Assembly: GCF_907165215.1 (NCBI RefSeq)
Contig: NZ_CAJRAY010000017.1
Location: 3,040-67,039, forward strand
DNA length: 64,000 nt
Origin: Thermobacillus xylanilyticus
GTDB taxonomy: Bacteria > Bacillota > Bacilli > Paenibacillales > Paenibacillaceae
Reading direction: 5' to 3'
Below the pieces are notes generated by a model. That model searched no databases, had not been told where the DNA came from, and was given only the letters and a program-made list of their open reading frames with translations. Position 1 is the stretch's first letter; each line of letters starts with the position of its first letter. Below are positions 8,539-15,926 of the stretch, in pieces. The translations under genes and the position numbers were made by a program.

Positions 8539-8612
8539 TCGGCTTGACAACGATCCGGCCGGGATGTCAAAGTAAGGTGTGGTATGTCAGGGGTATGGGA
8601 GGCACATGACGC

Positions 8613-8801
8613 ATGGACGAATTGACGGCGCGCATCAACGAGCTTGCCCGCAAGCACAAGACGATCGGTCTCACGCCGGAAGAGACGGCGGAGCGGGACA
8701 AGCTGCGCAGGCAATATCTGGCGCGTTTCCGAAGCAATCTGAAACAGCAGCTCGACGCGATCCGCTGGACGGATGAAACAGGCGGCACGTTGAAGCATTA
8801 G
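8613..8801 (+). CDS. ynzC: DUF896 protein YnzC
   Basis: A 62-residue helical protein of the DUF896/UPF0291 family, recognised by ELTARINELARKHKTIGL at the N-terminus and RRQYLARFRSNLKQQL in the second helix. The family fold is a two-helix hairpin and its function is unknown. In Bacillus it lies in the LexA-controlled yneA–yneB–ynzC operon. Here a terminator separates it from yneA and I see no clear LexA box in front, so SOS control may have been lost. GGGAGG precedes ATG 8613. Confidence 0.92.
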   Translation: MDELTARINELARKHKTIGLTPEETAERDKLRRQYLARFRSNLKQQLDAIRWTDETGGTLKH

Positions 8802-8822
8802 CGTATAGAAGGGGGAGTTGGC

Positions 8823-9368
8823 ATGTCCCGCTCTTGGAAACGGAAAGTCCGCAAGAACACGGAACAGCTGAACAAACGGCGCAAGAAAGCCGGTCTCAAA
8901 GCCGTCGCTTCGCCGGGAGCGGTGACGGACCGCTACAGGGGACGCAATTACGTCTTGCCGGCTTTGTTGATCCTGTTCATCGGCTTCTACATTTATATGA
9001 TGACGATTCCCGCGGACGATCCGAACACGACGAATCCGTTCGAGACGCCGATCTTCTGGCTGACGGTCGCGTGTTATCTGGCGTTGGCGGCGCTGTTCTG
9101 GTTCCGACGGCCCTATCTGCTCGTGGGAAGGGATTTCGTCGGCACGCGCAAATTTACCGGCGACAAGACGCTGACGGCAAGCGCGATCAAGGCGATTACC
9201 GTCATCCGTCCGGGATACATCATCATCGAGCCGAAGAAGGGCGGCAACTGGGTATTCTCGCGCATGCTGAACCGGTATCCGATCGACGAGATGGCCGACC
9301 GGCTGCAGCGGTTTGCGGAGGATAACCGCATTCCCTACACCGAGCAGCAGAAAGACAAGAAAAAGTAA
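8823..9368 (+). CDS. Small conserved membrane protein, unknown function
   Basis: I do not recognise a named family. The 181-residue protein has a very basic N-terminus (about 40 residues rich in Lys/Arg), two membrane segments (about 43–63 and 78–97), a soluble C-terminal half beginning near the FRRPYLLVGRDF stretch that resembles a small beta domain, and a lysine-rich end. The topology suggests both ends are cytoplasmic. A GGGGG-type ribosome site precedes ATG 8823. It lies 21 bases after ynzC and 18 before the HAD gene, so the three probably form one transcript. Confidence 0.7.
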   Translation: MSRSWKRKVRKNTEQLNKRRKKAGLKAVASPGAVTDRYRGRNYVLPALLILFIGFYIYMMTIPADDPNTTNPFETPIFWLTVACYLALAALFWFRRPYLLVGRDFVGTRKFTGDKTLTASAIKAITVIRPGYIIIEPKKGGNWVFSRMLNRYPIDEMADRLQRFAEDNRIPYTEQQKDKKK

Positions 9369-9386
9369 TGACGGGAGAGAAACCGG

Positions 9387-10178
9387 ATGGCAAAACAAGC
9401 GGTACTGTTCGACCTGGATGATACGCTGCTGTGGGACGAACGCAGCGTGAAGGAGGCGTTCGAGGCGGTCTGCCGGTATGCGCAAGAGCGGACCGGCGCG
9501 GATCCGGAGAAGCTGGAAGCGTCGGTTCGCCGGGAAGCGCGAGCGCTGTACGAATCCTACGAAACCTATCCGTTCACCCAACGGATCGGCATCAATCCGT
9601 TCGAAGGGCTGTGGGCGCGTTTTCGCGAGGGAGAGCAGGAGGAGTTCCGCAAGCTCGAGGCGCTTGCGCCGGCCTATCGCCGTGAATCGTGGATCCGCGG
9701 CCTGCGCGGCATCGGCATCGAGGATGAGCGGCTCGGCGAAGAATTGGCCGAACGGTTCCCGGCGGAGCGCCGGGCGCGGCCGCTCGTTTACGACGAGACG
9801 TTCGAAGTGCTGGATCGGCTGCGCGGCCGCTACAAGCTGCTGCTCTTGACGAACGGATCGCCCGATCTGCAGCGCGAGAAGCTGGCCGGCGTACCGGAGC
9901 TCGCGCCGTACTTCGACCATATCGTCATCTCGGGCGAATTCGGGGAAGGCAAGCCCGCGGCATCAATCTTCCGTCATGCGCTGTCACTGCTCGGCATCGG
10001 GCCGGATGCCGGCGTCATGGTCGGCGACAAGCTGACGACCGACATTCTCGGCGCGAACACCGTCGGCATGGATTCGGTATGGATCAACCGGCACGGTCTC
10101 AAGCGGTCCGGCGAGATTGAACCGGCCTGCGAAATCCGTTCGCTGCGCGAACTGCCGGCGCTGCTTGAGCGGCTGTAA
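9387..10178 (+). CDS. HAD-superfamily hydrolase
   Basis: A 263-residue haloacid dehalogenase-type phosphatase. Motif I is FDLDDTLLWD (nucleophile and acid/base aspartates), motif II LLLTNGS, motif III lysine in GEGKPAASIF, and motif IV GDKLTTDILGA. A helical C1 cap lies between motifs I and II. The set resembles pyrimidine 5'-nucleotidase/phosphoglycolate phosphatase-like members; substrate not determined. Cytosolic, and last in the ynzC–membrane protein–HAD group. Confidence 0.88.
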   Translation: MAKQAVLFDLDDTLLWDERSVKEAFEAVCRYAQERTGADPEKLEASVRREARALYESYETYPFTQRIGINPFEGLWARFREGEQEEFRKLEALAPAYRRESWIRGLRGIGIEDERLGEELAERFPAERRARPLVYDETFEVLDRLRGRYKLLLLTNGSPDLQREKLAGVPELAPYFDHIVISGEFGEGKPAASIFRHALSLLGIGPDAGVMVGDKLTTDILGANTVGMDSVWINRHGLKRSGEIEPACEIRSLRELPALLERL

Positions 10179-10187
10179 GCAGCGAAG

Positions 10188-10230
10188 AAGCCATCCGCTC
10201 CTTGCCGAAAGGGGCTTGGGCGGATGGCTT
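10188..10230. terminator. Bidirectional hairpin between the HAD gene and mtnD
   Basis: AAGCCATCCGC and GCGGATGGCTT form an 11-bp stem between convergent genes. Neither side has a long T tract. Confidence 0.6.
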
Positions 10231-10250
10231 CCGAACATGTAAGGCCGAAT

Positions 10251-10793
10251 TTATGCTTTTTGGAATTCCGGATCTTCGTACGGATGGGCGACCCAGCCCG
10301 CCGGCTCGATGAACAGACGCACGGCGACGATCTGACGGTTTTCCATCAGCGTGAAGTAGTGCGGATTGCCTTCCGGAACGGAGATGACATCGCCTGCTTC
10401 CAGCTCGACGTCGAAGTAGCCGACTTCCGGCTTGCCCTTGATGATGAAGATACCTTTGCCTGCCACGATGGCGCGGACTTCGTCCTCGGTGTGCGTATGC
10501 ACCTGTTCGAATTTCTTCAGCAGCTCATCCAGGTTCGGCGTCGCGTCGGACAGGGAAATGACGTCCCACGTCTGATAGCCGCGCCGACCGGCGAGATCGC
10601 GGATCTCCGCGTCATACGCTTGGAGGATTTCGTTCTTCTCCTCATCGCTCAGCACGAATTTTTCCCGCAGATGCTCCGGCAGTTTGGACGTATCCCAGTG
10701 CTCGTAGAGGACACCTTGTCCATTCAGAAATTCGCGCACATTCTCCTCGCCGGTGATTCTCTCGTTGGTGTTGCGGATGCGAATCTCGGCCAT
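10251..10793 (-). CDS. mtnD: Acireductone dioxygenase (methionine salvage)
   Basis: A 180-residue cupin. The metal-binding set H-x-H-x4-E is in QVHTHTEDEVRAI and the distal histidine in GNPHYFTLM. ARD oxidises acireductone in the methylthioadenosine salvage route: Fe(II) forms give the methionine precursor, Ni(II) forms give CO. GAGGGAT precedes the start. The gene is divergent from metH, so two methionine-forming steps share this 145-bp intergenic region. The other mtn genes are not in the window. Confidence 0.95.
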   Translation of the reverse strand: MAEIRIRNTNERITGEENVREFLNGQGVLYEHWDTSKLPEHLREKFVLSDEEKNEILQAYDAEIRDLAGRRGYQTWDVISLSDATPNLDELLKKFEQVHTHTEDEVRAIVAGKGIFIIKGKPEVGYFDVELEAGDVISVPEGNPHYFTLMENRQIVAVRLFIEPAGWVAHPYEDPEFQKA

Positions 10794-10837
10794 CTTAATC
10801 CCTCATTTCCAATAGGATTTATCAATCATTAACCTAA

Positions 10838-10866
10838 ATTATACACGATTTCAGCGCGTTTGTCGA
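10838..10866 (-). promoter_or_regulatory. mtnD promoter (SigA)
   Basis: On the minus strand TCGACA (10861–10866) and TATAAT (10838–10843) are exactly 17 bases apart, giving a leader of about 40 bases. That is too short for a SAM or T-box riboswitch. Confidence 0.8.
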
Positions 10867-10877
10867 TGGGTCCGGGC

Positions 10878-10906
10878 TTTTCAGGCGTTTTTCATTCTGC
10901 TAGAAT
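10878..10906 (+). promoter_or_regulatory. metH promoter (SigA)
   Basis: TTTTCA (10878–10883) and TAGAAT (10901–10906) are 17 bases apart, about 30 bases before the metH start. Confidence 0.65.
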
Positions 10907-10938
10907 AAGGCTTAACTTTTTTGGCGGAAGGTGTGCCC

Positions 10939-13900
10939 ATGTCGAAACCGACCCTGCAGGAAGCGATGAAACATCGCATTCTCATATTGGACGGCGCAAT
11001 GGGGACGATGATCCAGCAGGCGAACCTGACCGCCGCCGATTTCGGCGGCGAAGAGCTGGAAGGCTGCAACGAGATGCTCGTCCTGACGCGACCGGATGTG
11101 ATCCGCGGCATCCACGAGGCGTATCTGGACGCCGGCGCGGATATCATTGAAACGAACACGTTCGGCGCGACGAGCGTCGTGCTGGCCGAGTACGGCATCG
11201 CGGACAAGGCGCGCGAGATCAACATCGCCGCGGCCCGGCTTGCGGCCGAAGCGGCGGAGAAGTTCTCGACGCCGGAGAAGCCGCGCTACGTGGCCGGCTC
11301 GATGGGGCCGACGACGAAGACGCTGTCCGTGACGGGCGGCGTCACGTTCGACGAGCTCGCCGAAAGCTATTATGTCCAGGCGCTGGCCTTGATCGAGGGC
11401 GGCGTCGACGCGCTGCTCATCGAGACGTGCCAGGATGCGTTAAACGTCAAGGCGGCGGGCATCGGCGTACATCGCGCGTTCGAGGAAGCCGGACGGAAGC
11501 TGCCCGTCATGATCTCCGGCACGATTGAACCGATGGGCACGACGCTGGCGGGACAGAACATTGAATCATTCTATATTTCGCTGGAACATCTGGAACCGAT
11601 CTCGATCGGCCTCAATTGCGCGACCGGTCCGGAATTCATGCGCGATCACATCCGCAGCCTCGCGTCCATCGCCAAGACGGCCGTCAGCTGCTATCCGAAC
11701 GCCGGGCTGCCCGACGAGAACGGCCATTATCACGAATCGCCCGAATCGCTCGCGCGGAAGATGGAGCAATTCGCGCGCGAAGGGTGGCTCAACATCGCGG
11801 GCGGCTGCTGCGGGACGACGCCGGCGCACATCCGGGCGCTCGCCGAAGCGCTGGCGCCTTACAAGCCGCGGACCGAAACCGGCAGCCATCCGCCGGCCGT
11901 CTCCGGCATCGAGACCGTGTACATCGAGCCGGAAAACCGGCCGTACCTCGTCGGGGAGCGGACCAACGTGCTCGGCTCGCGCATGTTCAAAAGGCTGATT
12001 GCGGAAGGCAAGTACGAGGAAGCGGCCGAGATCGCCCGCGCCCAGGTGAAGAACGGGGCGCACGTCATCGACGTCTGCCTGCAGGACCCGGACCGCGACG
12101 AGCTGGCCGACATGACCCGTTTCCTCGAGCAAGTCGTAAAGAAAGTGAAGGTGCCGCTCGTCATCGACACGACCGATCCGCGGGTCATCGAAGCGTCGCT
12201 CAAGTTCTCGCAGGGCAAGGCGATCATCAACTCGATCAACCTTGAAGACGGTGAAGAGAAGTTCCAGCGGGTCGTGCCGCTCGTCCAAAAATACGGCGCG
12301 GCGGTCGTCGTCGGCACCATCGACGAACGGGGCCAGGCGATCGCGCGCGATGCGAAGCTGGAGGTGGCGCGGCGGTCGTATGACCTGCTCGTCAACAAAT
12401 ACGGGCTGCAGCCGGAGGACATCATTTTCGACCCGCTCGTCTTCCCGGTCGGCACCGGCGATGAGCAGTACATCGGCTCGGCGAAGGAGACGATTGAAGG
12501 CATTCGGCTCATCAAGCAGGAGATGCCGCGCTGCCAGACGATCCTCGGCATCAGCAACGTCTCGTTCGGCCTGCCGCCGGCAGGACGCGAAGTGCTCAAC
12601 TCCGTGTTCCTCTACGAATGCACGAAGGCGGGGCTTGACTACGCCATCGTCAACACGGAGCGGCTGGAACGCTACGCCTCGATTCCGGAGCATGAGCGCA
12701 AGCTCGCCGAAGCGCTCATTTACGATACGAACGACGAGACGCTCGCCGCGTTCGTCGCCGCTTTCCGCGACAAGACCGTCGAGAAGAAGGCGAAGAACAC
12801 GGCGGATCTCCCGCTGGAAGAGCGGCTCGCGAATTACGTGGTCGAAGGTTCGAAGGACGGCCTGTTCGCCGATCTCGAAGAGGCGCTCAAGAAATATGCG
12901 CCGCTCGACATCATCAACGGCCCGCTTATGCGCGGCATGGAGGAAGTCGGCCGGCTGTTCAACAACAACGAGCTGATCGTCGCCGAAGTGCTGCAGAGCG
13001 CCGAAGTGATGAAGGCGTCCGTCTCGTACCTCGAGCCGCACATGGAGAAAACCGAGACGAGCGTCAAGGGCAAAATCATGCTCGCGACCGTCAAGGGCGA
13101 CGTGCATGACATCGGCAAAAACCTCGTCGAGATCATTCTGTCCAACAACGGTTACGAAATCGTGAACCTCGGCATCAAAGTGCCGCCGGAAGCGATCATC
13201 GAGGCGCAGCGGCGGGAGAACGCCGACATCATCGGCCTGTCCGGCCTGCTCGTCAAGTCGGCGCAGCAGATGGTGACGACGGCGCAGGATCTGAAGGCGG
13301 CCGGCATCGACACGCCGATTCTCGTCGGCGGCGCGGCGCTTACGCGCAAGTTCACGAAGACGCGCATCGCGCCGGAGTACGACGGGCTGGTGCTGTACGC
13401 GAAGGACGCGATGAACGGCCTCGAACTGGCGAACAAGCTGATGGACCCCGATGCCCGGCGCGAATTGGAGGAAGAACATCGGGAGTTGAAGGCGTCTTTG
13501 GTTGAATCGCGGGAACGGGAACGGGAGGAGGCGGCACCGGCGAACGTACGCTCGAACGTTTCGCAGAACGTCCCCGTATTCATGCCGCCGGATTTCGAGC
13601 GGCGCGTGCTGCGCGATATTCCGATCAGCCAGATCGTGCCGTACATCAACATGCAGATGCTGCTCGGCCACCATCTCGGTCTGCGCGGCACCGTCAGCGA
13701 CCTGCTCGCTGCCGGAGACGAGAAGGCGGTGCAGCTGAAGGAAGCGGTGGACGGGCTGATCCGCGAAGCCGCTGAGAAGAAGACTCTCAGGCTCGATGCG
13801 ATGTATCGCTTCTTCCCGGCGCAGTCGGACGGCAACGACATTCTGATCTACGACCCGGCGGGCAGCGGGGAAATCATTGAGCGGTTCTCGTTCCCGCGCC

Positions 13901-14376
13901 AGCGGACCGAACCGTTCCTGTGCCTGGCCGATTTCCTGAAACCGGTCGAAAGCGGCGTCATGGATGTTGTCGGCTTCCTCGTCGTCACGGCCGGACGAGG
14001 CGTGCGCGGGCTGGCGGAAGAGGCGAAAGAGCGGGGCGACTACTTCCGCTCGCACGCGCTGCAGGCGCTCGCCCTCGAGACGTCGGAAGGGCTCGCGGAG
14101 CGCGTCCACCAGATGATGCGCGACGTCTGGGGATTCCCGGACCCGCCGGAAATGACGATGAAACAGCGGTTCGCGGCCCGCTATCAGGGCATCCGGGTGT
14201 CGTTCGGCTACCCGGCCTGCCCGAACCTGGAAGACCAGGAGAAGCTGTTCAAGCTCATGCATCCGGAGGATATCGGCGTGGAACTGACGGAAGGGTATAT
14301 GATGGAGCCGGAAGCGTCGGTCAGCGCGATGGTGTTCGCGCATCCGGAAGCCCAATATTTCAACGTGGACAAATGA
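10939..14376 (+). CDS. metH: Cobalamin-dependent methionine synthase
   Basis: A 1145-residue, four-module MetH. The homocysteine domain (DGAMGTMIQ) has zinc ligands in GLNCATGP and GGCCGTTP. The methyltetrahydrofolate domain begins near the VGERTNVLGS stretch. The cobalamin domain has the cap plus VKGDVHDIGKN, whose histidine replaces the lower B12 ligand. The C-terminal reactivation domain has QGIRVSFGYPACPN. It transfers the methyl group of methyl-THF to homocysteine. The frame opens at TTG 10921, but ATG 10939 follows GGAAGGTG and matches the family start. No cobalamin riboswitch is visible in the short leader. Confidence 0.97.
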   Translation: MSKPTLQEAMKHRILILDGAMGTMIQQANLTAADFGGEELEGCNEMLVLTRPDVIRGIHEAYLDAGADIIETNTFGATSVVLAEYGIADKAREINIAAARLAAEAAEKFSTPEKPRYVAGSMGPTTKTLSVTGGVTFDELAESYYVQALALIEGGVDALLIETCQDALNVKAAGIGVHRAFEEAGRKLPVMISGTIEPMGTTLAGQNIESFYISLEHLEPISIGLNCATGPEFMRDHIRSLASIAKTAVSCYPNAGLPDENGHYHESPESLARKMEQFAREGWLNIAGGCCGTTPAHIRALAEALAPYKPRTETGSHPPAVSGIETVYIEPENRPYLVGERTNVLGSRMFKRLIAEGKYEEAAEIARAQVKNGAHVIDVCLQDPDRDELADMTRFLEQVVKKVKVPLVIDTTDPRVIEASLKFSQGKAIINSINLEDGEEKFQRVVPLVQKYGAAVVVGTIDERGQAIARDAKLEVARRSYDLLVNKYGLQPEDIIFDPLVFPVGTGDEQYIGSAKETIEGIRLIKQEMPRCQTILGISNVSFGLPPAGREVLNSVFLYECTKAGLDYAIVNTERLERYASIPEHERKLAEALIYDTNDETLAAFVAAFRDKTVEKKAKNTADLPLEERLANYVVEGSKDGLFADLEEALKKYAPLDIINGPLMRGMEEVGRLFNNNELIVAEVLQSAEVMKASVSYLEPHMEKTETSVKGKIMLATVKGDVHDIGKNLVEIILSNNGYEIVNLGIKVPPEAIIEAQRRENADIIGLSGLLVKSAQQMVTTAQDLKAAGIDTPILVGGAALTRKFTKTRIAPEYDGLVLYAKDAMNGLELANKLMDPDARRELEEEHRELKASLVESREREREEAAPANVRSNVSQNVPVFMPPDFERRVLRDIPISQIVPYINMQMLLGHHLGLRGTVSDLLAAGDEKAVQLKEAVDGLIREAAEKKTLRLDAMYRFFPAQSDGNDILIYDPAGSGEIIERFSFPRQRTEPFLCLADFLKPVESGVMDVVGFLVVTAGRGVRGLAEEAKERGDYFRSHALQALALETSEGLAERVHQMMRDVWGFPDPPEMTMKQRFAARYQGIRVSFGYPACPNLEDQEKLFKLMHPEDIGVELTEGYMMEPEASVSAMVFAHPEAQYFNVDK

Positions 14377-14383
14377 CGGACCA

Positions 14384-14416
14384 ATCCCCCGCACGGCAGC
14401 GTGCGGGGGATTTCTC
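14384..14416 (+). terminator. Terminator after metH
   Basis: ATCCCCCGCAC and GTGCGGGGGAT form an 11-bp stem with a 6-base loop, followed by TTCTC. It starts within ten bases of the metH stop. Confidence 0.8.
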
Positions 14417-14483
14417 GATCACCGGACCCGCGGCCGAGTAGGCTCGACGGCGATCGGCTACACTGGATACGGAGGTGTGTCGG

Positions 14484-15422
14484 ATGGAACTGACCATGCT
14501 CGGAACGGCGGCCGGACGGCCCGCGGAAGGACGGAACGTGACGGCGTCGGCGCTTGCGATGCCGCCGCAGCGCGGCACGTTCTGGCTGTTCGACTGCGGC
14601 GAAGGGACGCAGCATCAGCTGCTCCGCGCCGGATTGAAGCTCTGCAAGCTGGAGCGCATCTTCGTGACGCACCTGCACGGCGACCATGTCTTCGGGCTTC
14701 CGGGGCTGCTCGGCAGCCGTTCCTCGATGGGCTGCGAAACGCCGCTCACGCTTCACGGCCCGCGGGGCATCCGGCACTGGCTCGAGACGACGTTCACCGT
14801 CACGGGGGCCCATGTGCATTACGAACTGGAAATCCGGGAAATCGACGGCGACGGCGGAGTCGTCCATGAAGATGACCAATTTACGGTCACGGCCGCGCCG
14901 CTGAACCATCGGATCGCCTGCTACGGCTACCGGATCGAGGAGCGGCCGAGGCCGGGAAAGCTGGACGCCGCGAAGCTGGCCGAACTTGGCGTGCCGCAGG
15001 GGCCCCTGTATGCGCAGCTCAAGCGGGGAGAGGATGCGACGCTGCCGGACGGCCGCGTCATCCGCGCCGCCGACGTCGTCGGACCGCCGATTCCGGGGCG
15101 GATCATCGCCATCCTCGGCGATACGACGCCGTGCGATGCGGCGGTCAGGCTGGCCGAAGGCGCCGATCTCGTCGTGCACGAAGCGACGTTCGAAGCGGCG
15201 CTCGCCGACAAGGCGGCCGAATACGGGCACAGCACGACGGCGGAAGCGGCGCGCACCGCGCGCGATGCGCGGGCCGCGCGGCTCCTGCTCACGCATTTCA
15301 GCGGCCGCTACCGGGACGAAGATCTGCCGCGGCTGGAAGCGGAAGCCAGGGAAGTCTTTCCGTCATCCGCCGCGGCCCGCGATTTCCTCACCGTTCAGCT
15401 GCCGCACAAGCGGAGAACTTGA
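14484..15422 (+). CDS. rnz: Ribonuclease Z
   Basis: A 312-residue metallo-beta-lactamase-fold tRNA 3'-endonuclease. The HxHxDH zinc motif is THLHGDHVFGLPGLL. Other zinc ligands fit LNHRIACYGYR, ILGDTTPC and LLTHFSGRY, and EATFEAA fits the RNase Z histidine/glutamate region. It trims tRNA 3' trailers before CCA addition. A GTG at 14475 opens the frame, but ATG 14484 has GGAGGTG seven bases upstream. It converges on tlp with only 14 bases between stops. Confidence 0.93.
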   Translation: MELTMLGTAAGRPAEGRNVTASALAMPPQRGTFWLFDCGEGTQHQLLRAGLKLCKLERIFVTHLHGDHVFGLPGLLGSRSSMGCETPLTLHGPRGIRHWLETTFTVTGAHVHYELEIREIDGDGGVVHEDDQFTVTAAPLNHRIACYGYRIEERPRPGKLDAAKLAELGVPQGPLYAQLKRGEDATLPDGRVIRAADVVGPPIPGRIIAILGDTTPCDAAVRLAEGADLVVHEATFEAALADKAAEYGHSTTAEAARTARDARAARLLLTHFSGRYRDEDLPRLEAEAREVFPSSAAARDFLTVQLPHKRRT

Positions 15423-15436
15423 CGCAATCAGCGGCG

Positions 15437-15670
15437 TCAGCAATCGCACTGACGCTGATGGTTCGCTTCGTCACGGATTTCGGCGCGAAGATTTTCGAGG
15501 CTTTCCCGCCGCCGTTCGTTCTTCGCTTCAATCCGTCCCCGCTCTTCATCGCCGATTTCGCTCGCATGCTCGTCGAGATAGTCTTCCGCTTCCCGCATGT
15601 TGCGGATCGTGTTCGTGATCGCCCGCTGCAGGCGGGGTACATTGTCTTCGCGATTGTCCGGTTTGGCCAC
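15437..15670 (-). CDS. tlp: Small acid-soluble spore protein Tlp
   Basis: A 77-residue, highly charged helical protein. The N-terminus AKPDNREDNVPRLQRAITNT and the heptad-like IEAKNERRRESLENLRAEI match the Tlp family of spore core proteins. The GTG start at 15670 is chosen because GAGGTG lies eight bases upstream and the family begins MAKPD. In Bacillus, tlp is made in the forespore under SigG, and a SigG-like promoter is visible at 15742–15771. It is direct evidence of an endospore former. Confidence 0.92.
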   Translation of the reverse strand: MAKPDNREDNVPRLQRAITNTIRNMREAEDYLDEHASEIGDEERGRIEAKNERRRESLENLRAEIRDEANHQRQCDC

Positions 15671-15741
15671 GGCTTCATCACCTCGTCAAGAATTTGACCG
15701 CTTCCCGGCAGGGCAAGCCCGAGAACGCGGTTTTACGCGAA

Positions 15742-15771
15742 TAGGATGGATCGCACGCGAGGCGCTTATGA
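15742..15771 (-). promoter_or_regulatory. Candidate SigG promoter of tlp
   Basis: On the minus strand TCATA (15767–15771) and CATCCTA (15742–15748) are 18 bases apart. They match the conserved positions of the forespore SigG consensus (HATR and CATNHTA). The leader to the tlp start is about 65 bases. Confidence 0.55.
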
Positions 15772-15862
15772 CCTGAAGCGCTTCGGAATCGCCGGGAAAG
15801 CGGGCCAATCGTTGTCACAAACAAGAAGGCTCCTCCTGCGGACATGCCGGCGAAGCGAAGCA

Positions 15863-15891
15863 TTGCAGGGCGAACATATATTCTGTACAAT
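15863..15891 (+). promoter_or_regulatory. Candidate mrfAB promoter with LexA-like box in the spacer
   Basis: TTGCAG (15863–15868) and TACAAT (15886–15891) are 17 bases apart. The spacer carries CGAACATATATTCT (15871–15884): GAAC-N4-ATTC, one core mismatch from GAAC-N4-GTTC. The layout equals the lexA promoter, with the box between -35 and -10. Binding is inferred. Confidence 0.5.
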
Positions 15892-15926
15892 GGAGTAAAT
15901 GTGTTTATCGCATGGGAGCAGATGCC

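Noticed and set aside
10794-10938. SAM, T-box or cobalamin riboswitch upstream of mtnD or metH
   Set aside because: The promoters leave leaders of only about 30–40 bases on each side, and no anti-terminator or pseudoknot pattern is visible.
15420-15470. Inverted repeat around the tlp stop as an rnz/tlp terminator
   Set aside because: The arms (ATCAGCG…/…GCTGAT) are interrupted by a bulge, overlap coding sequence and lack a T tract on either strand.
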